64,000 bases of DNA. Source: Hoeflea prorocentri. Lineage in GTDB: Bacteria > Pseudomonadota > Alphaproteobacteria > Rhizobiales > Rhizobiaceae. The notes beneath the pieces are model-generated. The model made no database searches, had not been told where the DNA came from, and saw nothing but the letters and a program-made list of their open reading frames with translations. Of the stretch, positions 21,340 through 30,660 are shown piece by piece. The first letter of the stretch is position 1, and each line of letters begins with the position of its first letter. The DNA is taken from contig NZ_JAPJZI010000001.1 of assembly GCF_027944115.1 (NCBI RefSeq), positions 1,736,001 through 1,800,000 of the forward strand, in the 5' to 3' direction. Position numbers and translations under genes: made by a program.

Positions 21340-22815
21340 ATGAGCGCGGTTCTATTCCTCATAACCCTGGCGGTTTCCGGTCTGCTCGTGCTCCTGTTGC
21401 CGGCGGTGCTGATCGCATTTGCCCATTCCGAGATCGAACTGGCAACGAATATGCTCCTGCTCTTTGCGGTTGGCAGTTTTGTTGCGGTTTCGGCTACCAC
21501 GGCACTTTCCGGACGTATCAAGGAAACCGAAAGAGCATTTACCTATCTGGCCCTGGTGGGTGTCTGGGTCATTACGCCTTTTATCGCCGGCACGTTCTAC
21601 ACCGTGCTGAGCGACCTTTCCCTCATGCAGGGCTGGTTTGAAGCTGTCGGCGCGCTGACAACCTCCGGTGCTTCGGTCCTGCAGCGCAGCGAAACACCGG
21701 TCGGTCTCCTTTTCTGGCGCAGCGCTACTGAATGGTATGGGGGATTCCTGGCGCTGGCCTCGATTGTTCACGTCCTGGCGCCTGCGGGTTTTGGAGGTCT
21801 GCAGGGCGCTGGCAGCCGGTTGTTATCGGGCGGATCTGAAAACTCGCTGTTCAAGGTCCAGACCTACCGGACGCTGGCGCTGCAATACACATTGATTACA
21901 GGGCTCATCTATCTTGGTCTCATGCTCTTTGGCGTGGCGCCGCTTAACGCGATGATGCTGGGGATGATTTCTGCGGCGACCGGTGGCTTCGTCCCATTCA
22001 GCGGGCCACTCGAGGAGACGATAGGTCAGGGTGCAACGACCGTCATGGCGCTTGGTCTTTGTCTTGGGACCTTAAGTGTTTTCTGGCGACGCCAGATTCT
22101 GAGGCGGCCGAAACACGTATTTCAAAACAATCTGGAGGTGAAGATTGTTGTCGCTGTCATTGCTGCATTGACGATTGCCTACGCAGTGCGCATTGCGGAT
22201 GTATCGGGCAGCGCGGCCGGCAATAAACTTCTTTCAGCGCTTCAGGAGGGTTTTTTCACCGCGTCATCACTTGTTGCAACCAGCGGAATCGAGACGCGCC
22301 CGGGAGTTATTGCGCTGCTGCCGAATATTGTGGTGCTTGCGGTCATCTTCGTCGGGGCGGGGGTCTATTCGACCTCCGGCGGGGTTAAGGTGTTCCGCAT
22401 CGGGGCGATGTGGGTTTATACCGTTGCGGAACTTAACCGGCTGATTTTTCCGAACAGCGTCGACCGCCACAAGTTCGGCGACCTCGTGATTGGGCGCGGG
22501 TCGATCCAGGCAATCTGGACCTATTTTATCATCGCAATTCTTGTCATCGGTCTCGGCGCCTCACTGCTTGCCTTGTCGGGCACAGGCTTTGAGGCCGCCA
22601 TTGTGATGTCGGTTTCGTTTTTCTCCAATGCCAGCCCGGTTTACGACGCCCTGCGTCCATTGGGAGATGAAAGCGTGACGGCCAGTTGGCCCGGATTCCG
22701 CGCCCTACCGCATCAGGCAACATACCTCCTTTCAATCATCATAATGACCATCGGGCGGCTCGAAGTACTTGTGATCTTTGCCGTTCTTAATATTCGATAT
22801 TGGTACAACCGCTAA
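21340..22815 (+). CDS. trkH: Trk potassium uptake membrane protein TrkH
   Basis: This potassium channel subunit has 491 residues with many membrane segments and four P-loop-like repeats. [33 protein letters not shown] and FSNASPVYD correspond to the four selectivity-filter loops. It belongs to the TrkH/TrkG/KtrB family. Its pairing with trkA gives a full uptake system. In the rhizobial genomes I remember, a D-amino-acid aminotransferase gene often lies between trkA and hfq, so the TrkH gene here may be a lineage difference. Confidence 0.93.
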   Translation: MSAVLFLITLAVSGLLVLLLPAVLIAFAHSEIELATNMLLLFAVGSFVAVSATTALSGRIKETERAFTYLALVGVWVITPFIAGTFYTVLSDLSLMQGWFEAVGALTTSGASVLQRSETPVGLLFWRSATEWYGGFLALASIVHVLAPAGFGGLQGAGSRLLSGGSENSLFKVQTYRTLALQYTLITGLIYLGLMLFGVAPLNAMMLGMISAATGGFVPFSGPLEETIGQGATTVMALGLCLGTLSVFWRRQILRRPKHVFQNNLEVKIVVAVIAALTIAYAVRIADVSGSAAGNKLLSALQEGFFTASSLVATSGIETRPGVIALLPNIVVLAVIFVGAGVYSTSGGVKVFRIGAMWVYTVAELNRLIFPNSVDRHKFGDLVIGRGSIQAIWTYFIIAILVIGLGASLLALSGTGFEAAIVMSVSFFSNASPVYDALRPLGDESVTASWPGFRALPHQATYLLSIIIMTIGRLEVLVIFAVLNIRYWYNR

Positions 22816-23011
22816 TTTATCGAACGATCAAAAATCAACCAGAACGAATTGCCGCACGCATTTTACATTGCGGAATTTGCGGCGATTTGATAACCACCAA
22901 TGGTGTGTTGTCGAAAGACGGGCTACTGCCTCGGAGAGTAAGGTTCCGCGATGGATTTGCGGTACAGCCGAAAAAAAGAAAAAACCGGTAAGGACAAGGA
23001 AGACTGGCGCA

Positions 23012-23260
23012 ATGGCGGAGCGTTCCCAGAATTTGCAGGATCAATTTCTTAATACTGTTAGAAAACAAAAGGTACCGCTCACGATATTCCTGATCAATGG
23101 TGTGAAGTTGACGGGTGTGGTCACGTCATTCGACAATTTCTGCGTCCTTTTGCGTCGCGATGGTCACTCGCAGCTTGTTTACAAGCACGCGATTTCCACC
23201 ATTATGCCGGGGCAACCGATACAGATGTTTGAGGGCGAAGAGCCAAGCCGTGAAGGCTGA
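23012..23260 (+). CDS. hfq: RNA chaperone Hfq
   Basis: At 82 residues, this is the Sm-like protein that pairs small RNAs with mRNAs. The Sm1 motif spans [27 protein letters not shown] and the Sm2 motif is [12 protein letters not shown] chose the ATG at 23012 because family homology begins at [13 protein letters not shown]. The upstream 196 bases after trkH are A/T-rich and probably hold its own promoter. The stop overlaps the probable hflX start. Confidence 0.97.
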   Translation: MAERSQNLQDQFLNTVRKQKVPLTIFLINGVKLTGVVTSFDNFCVLLRRDGHSQLVYKHAISTIMPGQPIQMFEGEEPSREG

Positions 23261-24629
23261 TCAAAACAAACACGCAATAGGAATCCAGCACAGCGATGAG
23301 CGCGACGGGCGAGGGGATACGACCCGCGCTTTGGTGATTGTACCCGTGCTGAAATCTTCTTCCGGCAAGGCCGCCGGTGACGAGATGTCGCGGCTGTCGC
23401 GGGGTGGTGACACGCGCCTTGCAGAAGCCGTTGGCCTTGCGGAAGCGATCGATCTCGAGGTCGCACATGCCGGCGTCATAGCCCTTAACAGCGTTCGTCC
23501 TGCAACGCTGATCGGTACAGGCAAGGTTGATGAGATTGCCGGTCTGCTCATCAGCCTGGATGCTGGTCTGGTGGTGGTTGATCATCCGCTGACGCCTGTC
23601 CAACAGCGCAATCTTGAGAAAGCCTGGAAAGCAAAGGTCATCGACCGGACCGGTCTTATTCTGGAAATCTTCGGCCGACGGGCCTCAACCCGGGAGGGGG
23701 TTCTTCAGGTTGAACTGGCGCACCTGAATTACCAGAAGGGTCGGCTCGTGCGCAGTTGGACGCACCTTGAGCGCCAGCGCGGCGGAGCCGGTTTCATGGG
23801 TGGTCCGGGCGAGACGCAGATCGAAGCCGATCGGCGTATTCTTCAGGAAAAGATTGTCCGCCTTGAGCGCGAACTTGAACAGGTGCGCAGAACAAGGCAT
23901 CTGCACCGGTCCAAACGCAAGAAGGTTCCCCACCCGGTGGTTGCATTGGTCGGCTACACGAATGCCGGCAAGTCAACACTTTTCAACCGTATCACCGGTG
24001 CCGACGTGCTTGCGGAAGACATGCTGTTTGCGACGCTGGATCCGACGCTCAGACGTATGTCGCTGCCCCACGGCCGAATGGTGATCCTGTCGGATACCGT
24101 TGGCTTCATTTCAGACCTTCCGACCCATCTTGTGGCTGCCTTTCGGGCAACGCTTGAAGAGGTGCTGGAGGCCGATCTGATCCTGCATGTCCGCGATATG
24201 GCGGACCCGGATAATCAGGTCCACAGCGCGGATGTGATGCGAATCCTGGATGAGCTGGGCGTAAACAGGCCGGGAGAACGCTCAACCGACATTATTGAGG
24301 TTTGGAACAAGATCGATCTGCTCGCCGAAGCCGATATTGAAGCCATGGAGCGCAGTGCGGAAACGGGGGTCAAGGTAGCCGCTGTGTCTGCCGAGACGGG
24401 CAGGGGTATTGACGGTCTGTTGTCGCTTATAGAGGAAACCCTATCCGGCACGGTGACGTTGAAATCAATCGAGCTGGCGTCGGGCGAACTGTCCCACATG
24501 GCGTGGCTTTATGACCACGCGCAAGTGCGGGGCCGGACTGACAATGAAGACGGAAGTGTCAGCCTGGATATTGAAATAACCGAATATGACCTGGCGGAGT
24601 TTGAGCGGCGCAAAGCCGCCGGCAAATAA
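23250..24629 (+). CDS. hflX: GTPase HflX
   Basis: The ribosome-associated GTPase of about 459 residues has an N-terminal HflX domain ([30 protein letters not shown]), a coiled linker with [13 protein letters not shown], and the G domain with [22 protein letters not shown] and NKIDL. HflX rescues stalled ribosomes after stress. The start is uncertain: a GTG at 23250 inside the last codons of hfq is the best placed, as no ATG occurs before the conserved region. The hfq-hflX pair is conserved widely. Confidence 0.92.
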   Translation: MKADQNKHAIGIQHSDERDGRGDTTRALVIVPVLKSSSGKAAGDEMSRLSRGGDTRLAEAVGLAEAIDLEVAHAGVIALNSVRPATLIGTGKVDEIAGLLISLDAGLVVVDHPLTPVQQRNLEKAWKAKVIDRTGLILEIFGRRASTREGVLQVELAHLNYQKGRLVRSWTHLERQRGGAGFMGGPGETQIEADRRILQEKIVRLERELEQVRRTRHLHRSKRKKVPHPVVALVGYTNAGKSTLFNRITGADVLAEDMLFATLDPTLRRMSLPHGRMVILSDTVGFISDLPTHLVAAFRATLEEVLEADLILHVRDMADPDNQVHSADVMRILDELGVNRPGERSTDIIEVWNKIDLLAEADIEAMERSAETGVKVAAVSAETGRGIDGLLSLIEETLSGTVTLKSIELASGELSHMAWLYDHAQVRGRTDNEDGSVSLDIEITEYDLAEFERRKAAGK

Positions 24630-24638
24630 TGTGCGGCG

Positions 24639-25457
24639 CTAGAGTCTCTTGGCTTCGTTCCAGAGTTCTTCCATTTCCTCGAGTGTTGCATCAGCCGGCT
24701 CTGTGCCCCGACGTGCCAACTCCGTTTCAATGTGGGAAAATCGTTTTCTGAACTTTGAATTCGTTCCGCGCAAGGCCATTTCCGGTTCAGCATCGACATG
24801 CCTGCCAAGATTGACGAAGGCGAAAAGCAGATCTCCGAACTCGTCGCGGACACGTTCCCTATCGCCTTCGGCGAGGGCGTCCTTCAACTCGGACAATTCT
24901 TCTTCGATTTTATCCAGCACGGGCGCTGCTTCTTTCCAGTCAAATCCGACACGCGCCGCCTTCTGTTGCAGCTTGAGAGCCTCGGACAATGCCGGTTGTG
25001 CATGTGGAACACCATCAAGCAGGCCTGGCCGCCCGGTTTCTTCAATGCCGCGCGCACGGCGCCGTTCCAAGCGCTCCGCCTTCTCCAGAGCCTTGATCTC
25101 TTCCCATTGCAGTTTCACGCCTTCCGGTGTGTCTTCCGTTGAGTTCGCAAATACGTGTGGATGACGTCGGATCATCTTCAGGGTGATGGCGTGAACCACA
25201 TCGCCAAAGTCGAATTCGCCAAGCTCTTCGGCCATGCGCGCATGGAAAACGACCTGGAGAAGCAGGTCACCAAGCTCGTCGCAAAGGTCATCGAGATCGT
25301 TTCGTTCAATGGCGTCAGCGACCTCGTAGGCCTCTTCGATCGTGTAAGGCTTGATCGTTGCGAAACTCTGCTTGACGTCCCAGGGGCAGCCCGTCTGCGG
25401 GTCCCGCAAGGCGGCCATGATGTCAAGAAGACGGCGGATGTCTTTTGAAGCTTCCAT
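24639..25457 (-). CDS. mazG: Nucleoside triphosphate pyrophosphohydrolase MazG
   Basis: The 272-residue house-cleaning enzyme hydrolyses NTPs and dNTPs to monophosphates. It has two MazG repeats. The first has CPWDVKQSFATIKPYTIEEAYEVADAI with metal-binding acidic residues and DELGDLLLQVVFHARMAEE. The second has VRDEFGDLLFAFVNLGRHV. I start at MEASKDIRRLLDIM; an earlier ATG at 25496 is in frame. It meets hflX tail to tail with nine bases between the stops. Confidence 0.92.
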   Translation of the reverse strand: MEASKDIRRLLDIMAALRDPQTGCPWDVKQSFATIKPYTIEEAYEVADAIERNDLDDLCDELGDLLLQVVFHARMAEELGEFDFGDVVHAITLKMIRRHPHVFANSTEDTPEGVKLQWEEIKALEKAERLERRRARGIEETGRPGLLDGVPHAQPALSEALKLQQKAARVGFDWKEAAPVLDKIEEELSELKDALAEGDRERVRDEFGDLLFAFVNLGRHVDAEPEMALRGTNSKFRKRFSHIETELARRGTEPADATLEEMEELWNEAKRL

Positions 25458-25667
25458 AACGCTCACTGTAGACCTTTCGTTCGGACAGAGTGGCATACAA
25501 TTCGGCGAGTGGAGCAGAATCCACAGCAGAATCCTTTCAATCGCGTTGGCCCTTCAGGAACTGGGCATATTGTCCACGAATTGCCGTCGAACGAGTACAT
25601 GCCGCTGATTTTTCTGATGACAAATAGGCACGCTTGCGGATGATCAAAGGATTTGAACTGGAACCCG

Positions 25668-25696
25668 AGGTCGCGGTCACGATGTGACCTCGACCT
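25668..25696 (-). terminator. Imperfect stem-loop after the LysE-family gene
   Basis: AGGTCGCGGTCAC and GTGACCTCGACCT pair over 13 bases with one mismatch around a three-base loop. It lies just past the stop of the exporter gene read on the minus strand. No U-tract follows, so termination is only suggested. Confidence 0.4.
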
Positions 25697-25701
25697 GGCG
25701 G

Positions 25702-26304
25702 TCAGCGGCTCAGAAGCAGGCGCAGTCCGAGGGCGCTCAAAACAAGACTGGCTATCCGGTCGAGATAGACCTTAGCCCTCAGATAGGTGTTTCGTGCTGC
25801 CGGTGTGCTCATTGCAACAGCAACAGCACTGTAGAAACAGAGTTCCACCATCAGGTGATTGAAAACAACGGCAGCGTTTTCAATCAGTGTCATGTGCTTC
25901 GGGAAAATTACGACAAGCACGGCTGCCGCGAAAAGCACCGATTTGGGATTGAAGGCGTTGACCAGAAAGCCTTGCCTGAAGGCGTTTCTGGACGGTGCCG
26001 TCTGCGCTTCTATTTTGTCCCTTGCCCCTTTCCACATCACCAGGGCGATGTAGAGGAGATAAGCTGCGCCGAGGATTTTCATCGCCACATAAGCCCAGGG
26101 CATGATCTTGAAAATCGTTTCGAGCCCGAGCAAAGCCATCATGGTCCATAGGGAAGCCATCAAACCAAGGCCGATGCCGACGGCTATGCCGGCGCTGCGA
26201 CCGGACCTGAGTGTGGTTTGAATCGATAGCAACAGGGCAGGGCCCGGGCTGACAATGGCGGCGAAAAGCGCAATGTTGAATGCCAGCAAATGTTCGATGG
26301 TCAT
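25702..26304 (-). CDS. LysE/RhtB family amino acid exporter
   Basis: This 200-residue inner-membrane protein has about six hydrophobic segments. It opens with the family signature FNIALFAAIVSPGPALLLSIQTTLRSG. The NAFNPKSVLFAAAVL segment in the middle is also typical. Members export lysine, homoserine, threonine or related metabolites. The substrate cannot be read from the sequence. The gene lies 23 bases downstream of the small ribbon-helix-helix-like gene on the same strand and may share its transcript. Confidence 0.9.
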   Translation of the reverse strand: MTIEHLLAFNIALFAAIVSPGPALLLSIQTTLRSGRSAGIAVGIGLGLMASLWTMMALLGLETIFKIMPWAYVAMKILGAAYLLYIALVMWKGARDKIEAQTAPSRNAFRQGFLVNAFNPKSVLFAAAVLVVIFPKHMTLIENAAVVFNHLMVELCFYSAVAVAMSTPAARNTYLRAKVYLDRIASLVLSALGLRLLLSR

Positions 26305-26327
26305 GGAACGAAATCCTCCGGCGCCTG

Positions 26328-26585
26328 TTATGTTTTCTCATAAAGCCTGTGGCTGTCTGCAGCAGTCAAATCAAGGCCATAGGCATGCTGCATCTGCCGA
26401 ATGAAATCCAGTGATTGTTCGTTAAAGGGCTGTTTTCCTTCAAAGCTGTGCAATACGATGCCTTCGAGCAGGTCACCCAAGCCGATGCCTTTGTGCGCTG
26501 CGACGGCTTTCAGGATCTGCAGGATACGCCTTTCTATTCGCACACCGGTCTGAACGCGTTCGACTGTCTTTTGGACTGGGGACAT
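26328..26585 (-). CDS. Small ribbon-helix-helix-like conserved protein
   Basis: The 85-residue protein reads like a ribbon-helix-helix DNA-binding fold: a short beta-prone VERVQTGVRIERRI segment followed by two helices (LQILKAVAAHKG, LGDLLEGIVLHSFEG). The tail GLDLTAADSHRLYEKT recurs in a conserved uncharacterised family as I recall it. The function is not established. It is divergent from a DMT permease; an 18-bp palindrome sits 35 bases before its start, which would be a natural operator if it is autoregulated. Confidence 0.75.
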   Translation of the reverse strand: MSPVQKTVERVQTGVRIERRILQILKAVAAHKGIGLGDLLEGIVLHSFEGKQPFNEQSLDFIRQMQHAYGLDLTAADSHRLYEKT

Positions 26586-26619
26586 TTCATCTCTCCACCG
26601 GAAAGGTGTTTCGTGTTAT

Positions 26620-26637
26620 TTGGTACCATGGTACCAA
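26620..26637. promoter_or_regulatory. 18-bp perfect palindrome in a divergent promoter region
   Basis: TTGGTACCATGGTACCAA is its own reverse complement and also contains TGGTACCA twice in tandem. It lies midway between the small ribbon-helix-helix-like gene (start 26585, minus) and the DMT permease (start 26668, plus), well placed to control both. The TGGT..ACCA arms resemble operators of several repressor families, so the regulator cannot be named. Confidence 0.65.
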
Positions 26638-26667
26638 CGACCTATTTGATCGCAAGGGAAAACCAGC

Positions 26668-27576
26668 ATGGCCGGCGAGAATTATCTGGGGAGGGGGATC
26701 GGCGGCTTGTCCGGAAATACCGGAGGCATCGTATGGGGCCTGCTGGCGGCGGGGCTGTTTTCAGCAGTTGCCGCCATGGCCAAGATCGCGGTGCACGAAT
26801 ATCATGTGCTGCAAATCCTGTTTTTTCGCCAAGCGCTTATTTTCGTCTTTTCATTGCCGTCAATTGCACGGTCGTTTCCCTCCAGCCTGAAAACATCGCG
26901 GCCGGGAATTCATGCGATACGGCTGAGCGGCGCCTTCGTTGCCTTGTCATGCGGGATCTGGGCCGTGGCGGTGCTGCCACTGACAACGGCGACCACGATT
27001 ACTTTTGCGCAGGTGTTCTTCGTCGTGTTGTTTGCGTTGATCTTCCTGAAGGAGCCGGTTGGCCCCCATCGGATCATCGCAGTCATTGTCGGCTTCCTTG
27101 GCGTCCTGATCGCCATGCGGCCGGGGGCGGGCGGCTTTACAAGCCTTGCCGGCCTTATACCTCTTGCCAGTGCCCTTGGTGCGGCGGTGGCCGTTGTATC
27201 GGTGCGTAAGCTCTCACAGACCGAATCCACGGCAACCCTTTTGCTCTATCAGGCGCTGTTTGTCGGCGTATTGGCCGGTGTGCCGCTTTTCTGGCTGTGG
27301 GTCACGCCGGATTTTTACGGCTGGGTTCTGCTCATCTCAATGGGTGTTCTTGCGACACTTGGGCAATGGGTGGGCGTGCAGGCACTTCGGTCGGGTGAAG
27401 CCAGCGTTGTCGGCAATATGGAATACACCAAGCTTGTCTATGCAGCCGTTTTCGGATTCATCCTGTTCAGCGAGATACCGGATCTGCACACCATAGCCGG
27501 AGCCTGCGTTATCCTGGCATCCTCGGCTTACATCTTTCACCGGGAACGTGCGCAATCGCGGCGCCACCGGTCATGA
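26668..27576 (+). CDS. DMT superfamily (EamA) permease
   Basis: This 302-residue protein has two EamA repeats and about ten membrane segments. The first half shows FRQALIFVFSLPS and TTATTITFAQVFFVVLFAL; the second shows YTKLVYAAVFGFILFSEIP. The C-terminus is basic, as expected for the cytoplasmic end. Members are drug or metabolite exporters. The substrate is unknown. Its start lies 31 bases after the 18-bp palindrome. Confidence 0.9.
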   Translation: MAGENYLGRGIGGLSGNTGGIVWGLLAAGLFSAVAAMAKIAVHEYHVLQILFFRQALIFVFSLPSIARSFPSSLKTSRPGIHAIRLSGAFVALSCGIWAVAVLPLTTATTITFAQVFFVVLFALIFLKEPVGPHRIIAVIVGFLGVLIAMRPGAGGFTSLAGLIPLASALGAAVAVVSVRKLSQTESTATLLLYQALFVGVLAGVPLFWLWVTPDFYGWVLLISMGVLATLGQWVGVQALRSGEASVVGNMEYTKLVYAAVFGFILFSEIPDLHTIAGACVILASSAYIFHRERAQSRRHRS

Positions 27577-27611
27577 GAGCATGGCGGTTCAAAGACGGAC
27601 ACCGGTGAGTT

Positions 27612-28670
27612 TTATCGTCGACCAACAACGGTTTTCCCGATCGCATGCATTCCAGAGCTGTTTGCGGTCTGCGATGGCTTTTCGCCATGTTTTTCGGAAT
27701 AGAGTTTTGAGAATCGACCCAAGTTGGAAAAACCCCACTTAAATGCGCATTCGGTTACCGAGCAGGCTCCGTCTTGAAGGTCGGAATAGGCATTGTCCAA
27801 TCTGATGTCCCGTAAAACTGACATTGGCGTCGCGTTTCGATATCGACGGAAGCCCGCAAATAACGCACGCTCACCACAGTTCGTATGCTGGGCAAGCGTT
27901 TCAACGGTTATGGGTTGATCCGCGTGGGCACGCATATACTCTTCGGCGAGACTAACGCGTCTTAAGGCGACGTCGTTTCCTATCGGCAAATGCCGATCAG
28001 CATAGTTATGTTGCAGACTGGATAGTATTATCGATACCGCAGTCTCATTGAGATTTGTCGCAATAAGAGGATTGTTCAGAACTTCCGGGGTTTCCGTAAT
28101 CAGCGATTTGAAGTGATCAATCAAGCTGAGTATCGGTTTGGCTCTGGCCGAGTTCAGATCCAGCAGGGGCGAGAAGGTCAATGCATCGTTCAGCTCATTG
28201 TCATACATTGTTTTGACCCGGTGCTGCAGAAGATCGCAAGGGACCGAAAAGTTGATGACGGTATTGCTGTCTGAGCAAACGGTTTGTGTTCCGGCCTGCC
28301 AACAAAAAACCCTCGCTTCATCAATGCGAGGGTCTATCGTGCCTAAATCCGGATCAAATGTTTTCGCGTGTCCTTCAAGTGAAATACTGAGACAGAATGT
28401 GTTGTGGTCGTCCAAGGCGGTGCCCACAACCGGGGAGCCCCAGTTTACGCAATTCAGCGTCACGTTCGCGCCTGTAAAACCAGCGAATTCGGAACGCGCA
28501 TCCCGTCCTCTTACGGCCGTAGGTTTGGCGCTGTAGGCTCCTATTCTCTGAGAAATGCCGTCGCCGATCATTTCGACTGTGCCGGAGAGGATTGAGCTGT
28601 ATCGTTTTCTGAATTTTTCGAATGATTGTAACGTAAAGCTCAAAACAGAGGCCTTTGCTCTTGGGGGCAA
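27612..28670 (-). CDS. AraC family transcriptional regulator
   Basis: The 352-residue regulator has an N-terminal ligand-binding, cupin-like region (about 1-220) and a C-terminal pair of helix-turn-helix motifs. The first motif is near ITVETLAQHTNCGERALFAGF. The second is near SVTECAFKWGFSNLGRFSKLY. The layout matches AraC-like proteins of the AraC_binding_2 type, some of which sense aromatic compounds. No obvious target operon lies next to it: the plus-strand DMT gene is convergent and the SnoaL-like gene upstream is on the same strand with a 150-base gap. Confidence 0.88.
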   Translation of the reverse strand: MPPRAKASVLSFTLQSFEKFRKRYSSILSGTVEMIGDGISQRIGAYSAKPTAVRGRDARSEFAGFTGANVTLNCVNWGSPVVGTALDDHNTFCLSISLEGHAKTFDPDLGTIDPRIDEARVFCWQAGTQTVCSDSNTVINFSVPCDLLQHRVKTMYDNELNDALTFSPLLDLNSARAKPILSLIDHFKSLITETPEVLNNPLIATNLNETAVSIILSSLQHNYADRHLPIGNDVALRRVSLAEEYMRAHADQPITVETLAQHTNCGERALFAGFRRYRNATPMSVLRDIRLDNAYSDLQDGACSVTECAFKWGFSNLGRFSKLYSEKHGEKPSQTANSSGMHAIGKTVVGRR

Positions 28671-28820
28671 AACCGGCCGCGGGAAGTTCTATGGCTTCAG
28701 AAGTAGATGATTCGCCGCGTCACGGGCAGTATTGTCCATCCACATGTTGTTGTGAAGGTTACAGCTGGAGTCTTGCGGACAGCAGTCCGTAGAATGCTAT
28801 TTTGTACTTGGAATTGTTGC

Positions 28821-29753
28821 TCAGCCCTTTGGCCTGAATGGCTCAATCACCTCGACATCAACCGTCTTGATGCGGGCGAAGCGCTCGCTCGGATCATCCA
28901 CCACCAGCCAAGTGTGTCTTGTCTTCGCGGTCATCTCGGTCTGATCCGGCAAAATGCCATTCCAATCGAAAGTCATGGAAACCCTGTATTCATTGTCACC
29001 AACGCTCTCCTGGGAGAAGTCGCTGATCTTGTGTGTGCTGGCGACAACGGCTGATGCCGGACCGGTCAGCCAGGCTTTGAAGCCGTCAAAGTCGGTGATC
29101 GCGCCGCTGGAGAAATTCAGGCTGAAGTCGTCGGCAAGAATTTCTTTCACGGGTTCCGGATTGCGGGACGGATCCTCAATAAGCGCCAGCCAGTAGTGCA
29201 CAAGGCTGCGCATCCGGTTGTTGCCGTATTCGGAAACGAACTCCGCGGCGGTGCCATCACTGTCCTGCACGATCTCTATGGATGTGAATTTCGGCAGAAC
29301 CGTATCTGTTGGTGCGAGTGTGGTTGTATAGGAGAGTTCGGCCGAGCGCACGCCTCCGTCTTCCAGTACGCCCTTGTTCAGATAGGTAATGGTTGCCATC
29401 AAATTGACCGACCCGTCCTCGCCGATCGTCATATCGGTTGATTTGACGTCATGGGCGTTTTGCCAGCTGGCGGGAATCTGCCTTACACGTTCCGCATATT
29501 GCTCATGGCCGGTTGCTTCGCCGAGACCCGACTTTATCGTCACATTCGTGTCGAGAATATCAAGCTGGTTGTCGATGCCGTATTTCGGCTCCTCGTAAAG
29601 AAGGTACCAACGATGCAATTGCGTGAGAGCGGCGTGCTTGTGGAAGCCGTTCTTGATCTCTTCGGTTGTCATGGTCTCCGCTCCTATGGCAGGGACTGAC
29701 AGGACCAACGCCGCCACGAGAGACGTCGTAAGGATTTTGGATGTAGCGGCCAT
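28821..29753 (-). CDS. Secreted protein with two SnoaL-like domains
   Basis: The 310-residue protein has a clear signal peptide (cleavage near residues 24-26, after a hydrophobic run ending SVPAIGA). Two repeats of a SnoaL/NTF2-like fold follow: one around 35-155 (HRWYLLYEEPKYGIDNQLDILD) and one around 180-305 (MRSLVHYWLALIEDPSRNPEPV). Each has the wide cone-shaped-fold pattern of a long first helix followed by Trp/Tyr-rich strands. Known SnoaL-like enzymes are isomerases, hydratases or binding proteins. No catalytic set can be assigned. It is divergent from a TetR regulator. Confidence 0.75.
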   Translation of the reverse strand: MAATSKILTTSLVAALVLSVPAIGAETMTTEEIKNGFHKHAALTQLHRWYLLYEEPKYGIDNQLDILDTNVTIKSGLGEATGHEQYAERVRQIPASWQNAHDVKSTDMTIGEDGSVNLMATITYLNKGVLEDGGVRSAELSYTTTLAPTDTVLPKFTSIEIVQDSDGTAAEFVSEYGNNRMRSLVHYWLALIEDPSRNPEPVKEILADDFSLNFSSGAITDFDGFKAWLTGPASAVVASTHKISDFSQESVGDNEYRVSMTFDWNGILPDQTEMTAKTRHTWLVVDDPSERFARIKTVDVEVIEPFRPKG

Positions 29754-29772
29754 GGGATTCTCCTGGTTCGTT

Positions 29773-29812
29773 GTTGCTTGTATAATGAACGTTCATTCAT
29801 TATACAAGCAAC
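29773..29812. promoter_or_regulatory. 17-bp inverted repeat with nested TetR-type palindrome
   Basis: GTTGCTTGTATAATGAA (29773-29789) pairs perfectly with 29796-29812 across six bases. Inside lies a second palindrome, AATGAACGTTCATT (29784-29797), centred two bases away. Each arm carries a TATAAT hexamer, one on each strand. This is the divergent region between the SnoaL-like gene and the TetR gene, and the nested palindrome has the form of TetR-family operators. Binding here would block both promoters. Confidence 0.75.
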
Positions 29813-29930
29813 AGAACGCGAAATCCGGTAAAGATATGTGTCGGGCATGAGAAACAGTCATAGGATGTGACCGGGGGTTCCGATAGCTCAAACAAAAGAC
29901 GAGAACAAACGCATAGCGATCCGAAATGCA

Positions 29931-30455
29931 GTGATCGCAGATGTCGTTGAGAACGGTCTCGATAAGGCGCCGGTCTCGCGTATTGCGAAGCGGGCAGGGG
30001 TCTCTGCCGGCACAATTTACGTGTACTACCCAAACAAGGATGAAATGCTGCAGTCCATCTATCTGGAAATCAAATCACTGTTGCACGATGCGATGATGAC
30101 GGCCTCCGGCCCGGGAGCAGATAGTGCAAAACGTATACGCTCAATGTGGTTCGCGATGTTTGGGTTTATGCTCGAGAATCCTGACATGTTTGCCTTTCAC
30201 GAGATCGTGGCCGCCGAGAAGCTCCTGGGCCCTGATCAATTGGAAGAGGTGGCGGGCATGGCCGGGGACATCCACGGCGTGCTGGGTGATGCGATTAACG
30301 ACCGTACTTTGAAAGACATGCCAATGGATTGCGTCATTTCATTGCTCTTTGGACCTGCGGTCAACCTGGCACGCAGGATGCTGTCGGGCGGCTCGCATGA
30401 CCTGCAGAAAGCTGATCTTGTATTTCGCTCTATCTGGACCGGTATCGCGCGATAG
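29931..30455 (+). CDS. TetR family transcriptional regulator (start uncertain)
   Basis: The recognisable helix-turn-helix is VSRIAKRAGVSAGTIYVYYPNKDEM, followed by a ligand-binding region of about 130 residues. The GTG at 29931 would start inside the first helix. In the same frame 20 further codons (PGVPIAQTKDENKRIAIRNA) look like genuine TetR N-terminus, back to a TGA at 29868, with no ATG, GTG or TTG among them. Loss of one G from the GGGGG run at 29873-29877 would join a GTG at 29867 to this frame. The gene faces the SnoaL-like gene and probably represses it. Confidence 0.8.
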   Translation: MIADVVENGLDKAPVSRIAKRAGVSAGTIYVYYPNKDEMLQSIYLEIKSLLHDAMMTASGPGADSAKRIRSMWFAMFGFMLENPDMFAFHEIVAAEKLLGPDQLEEVAGMAGDIHGVLGDAINDRTLKDMPMDCVISLLFGPAVNLARRMLSGGSHDLQKADLVFRSIWTGIAR

Positions 30456-30660
30456 AACAGATGGCGTGGGCCAAGCTCATGACTGTTGGGAACCATGTGG
30501 AACAGGATAATCGGCCACCCATGAAGCGGCTTCCATCATCCTGATGGATAGAGGCAGGTGTTCAGAACGACATGAGGCGATTCAGTTTCGATCTGTGATC
30601 ATCAGCCCGACATGTGTGCGTATGCCTGTACAACAAGATCGCATAAGATAGATTATGGAA

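Noticed and set aside
22895-22905. Palindrome CACCAATGGTG upstream of hfq
   Set aside because: Short, common by chance, and not linked to any regulator.
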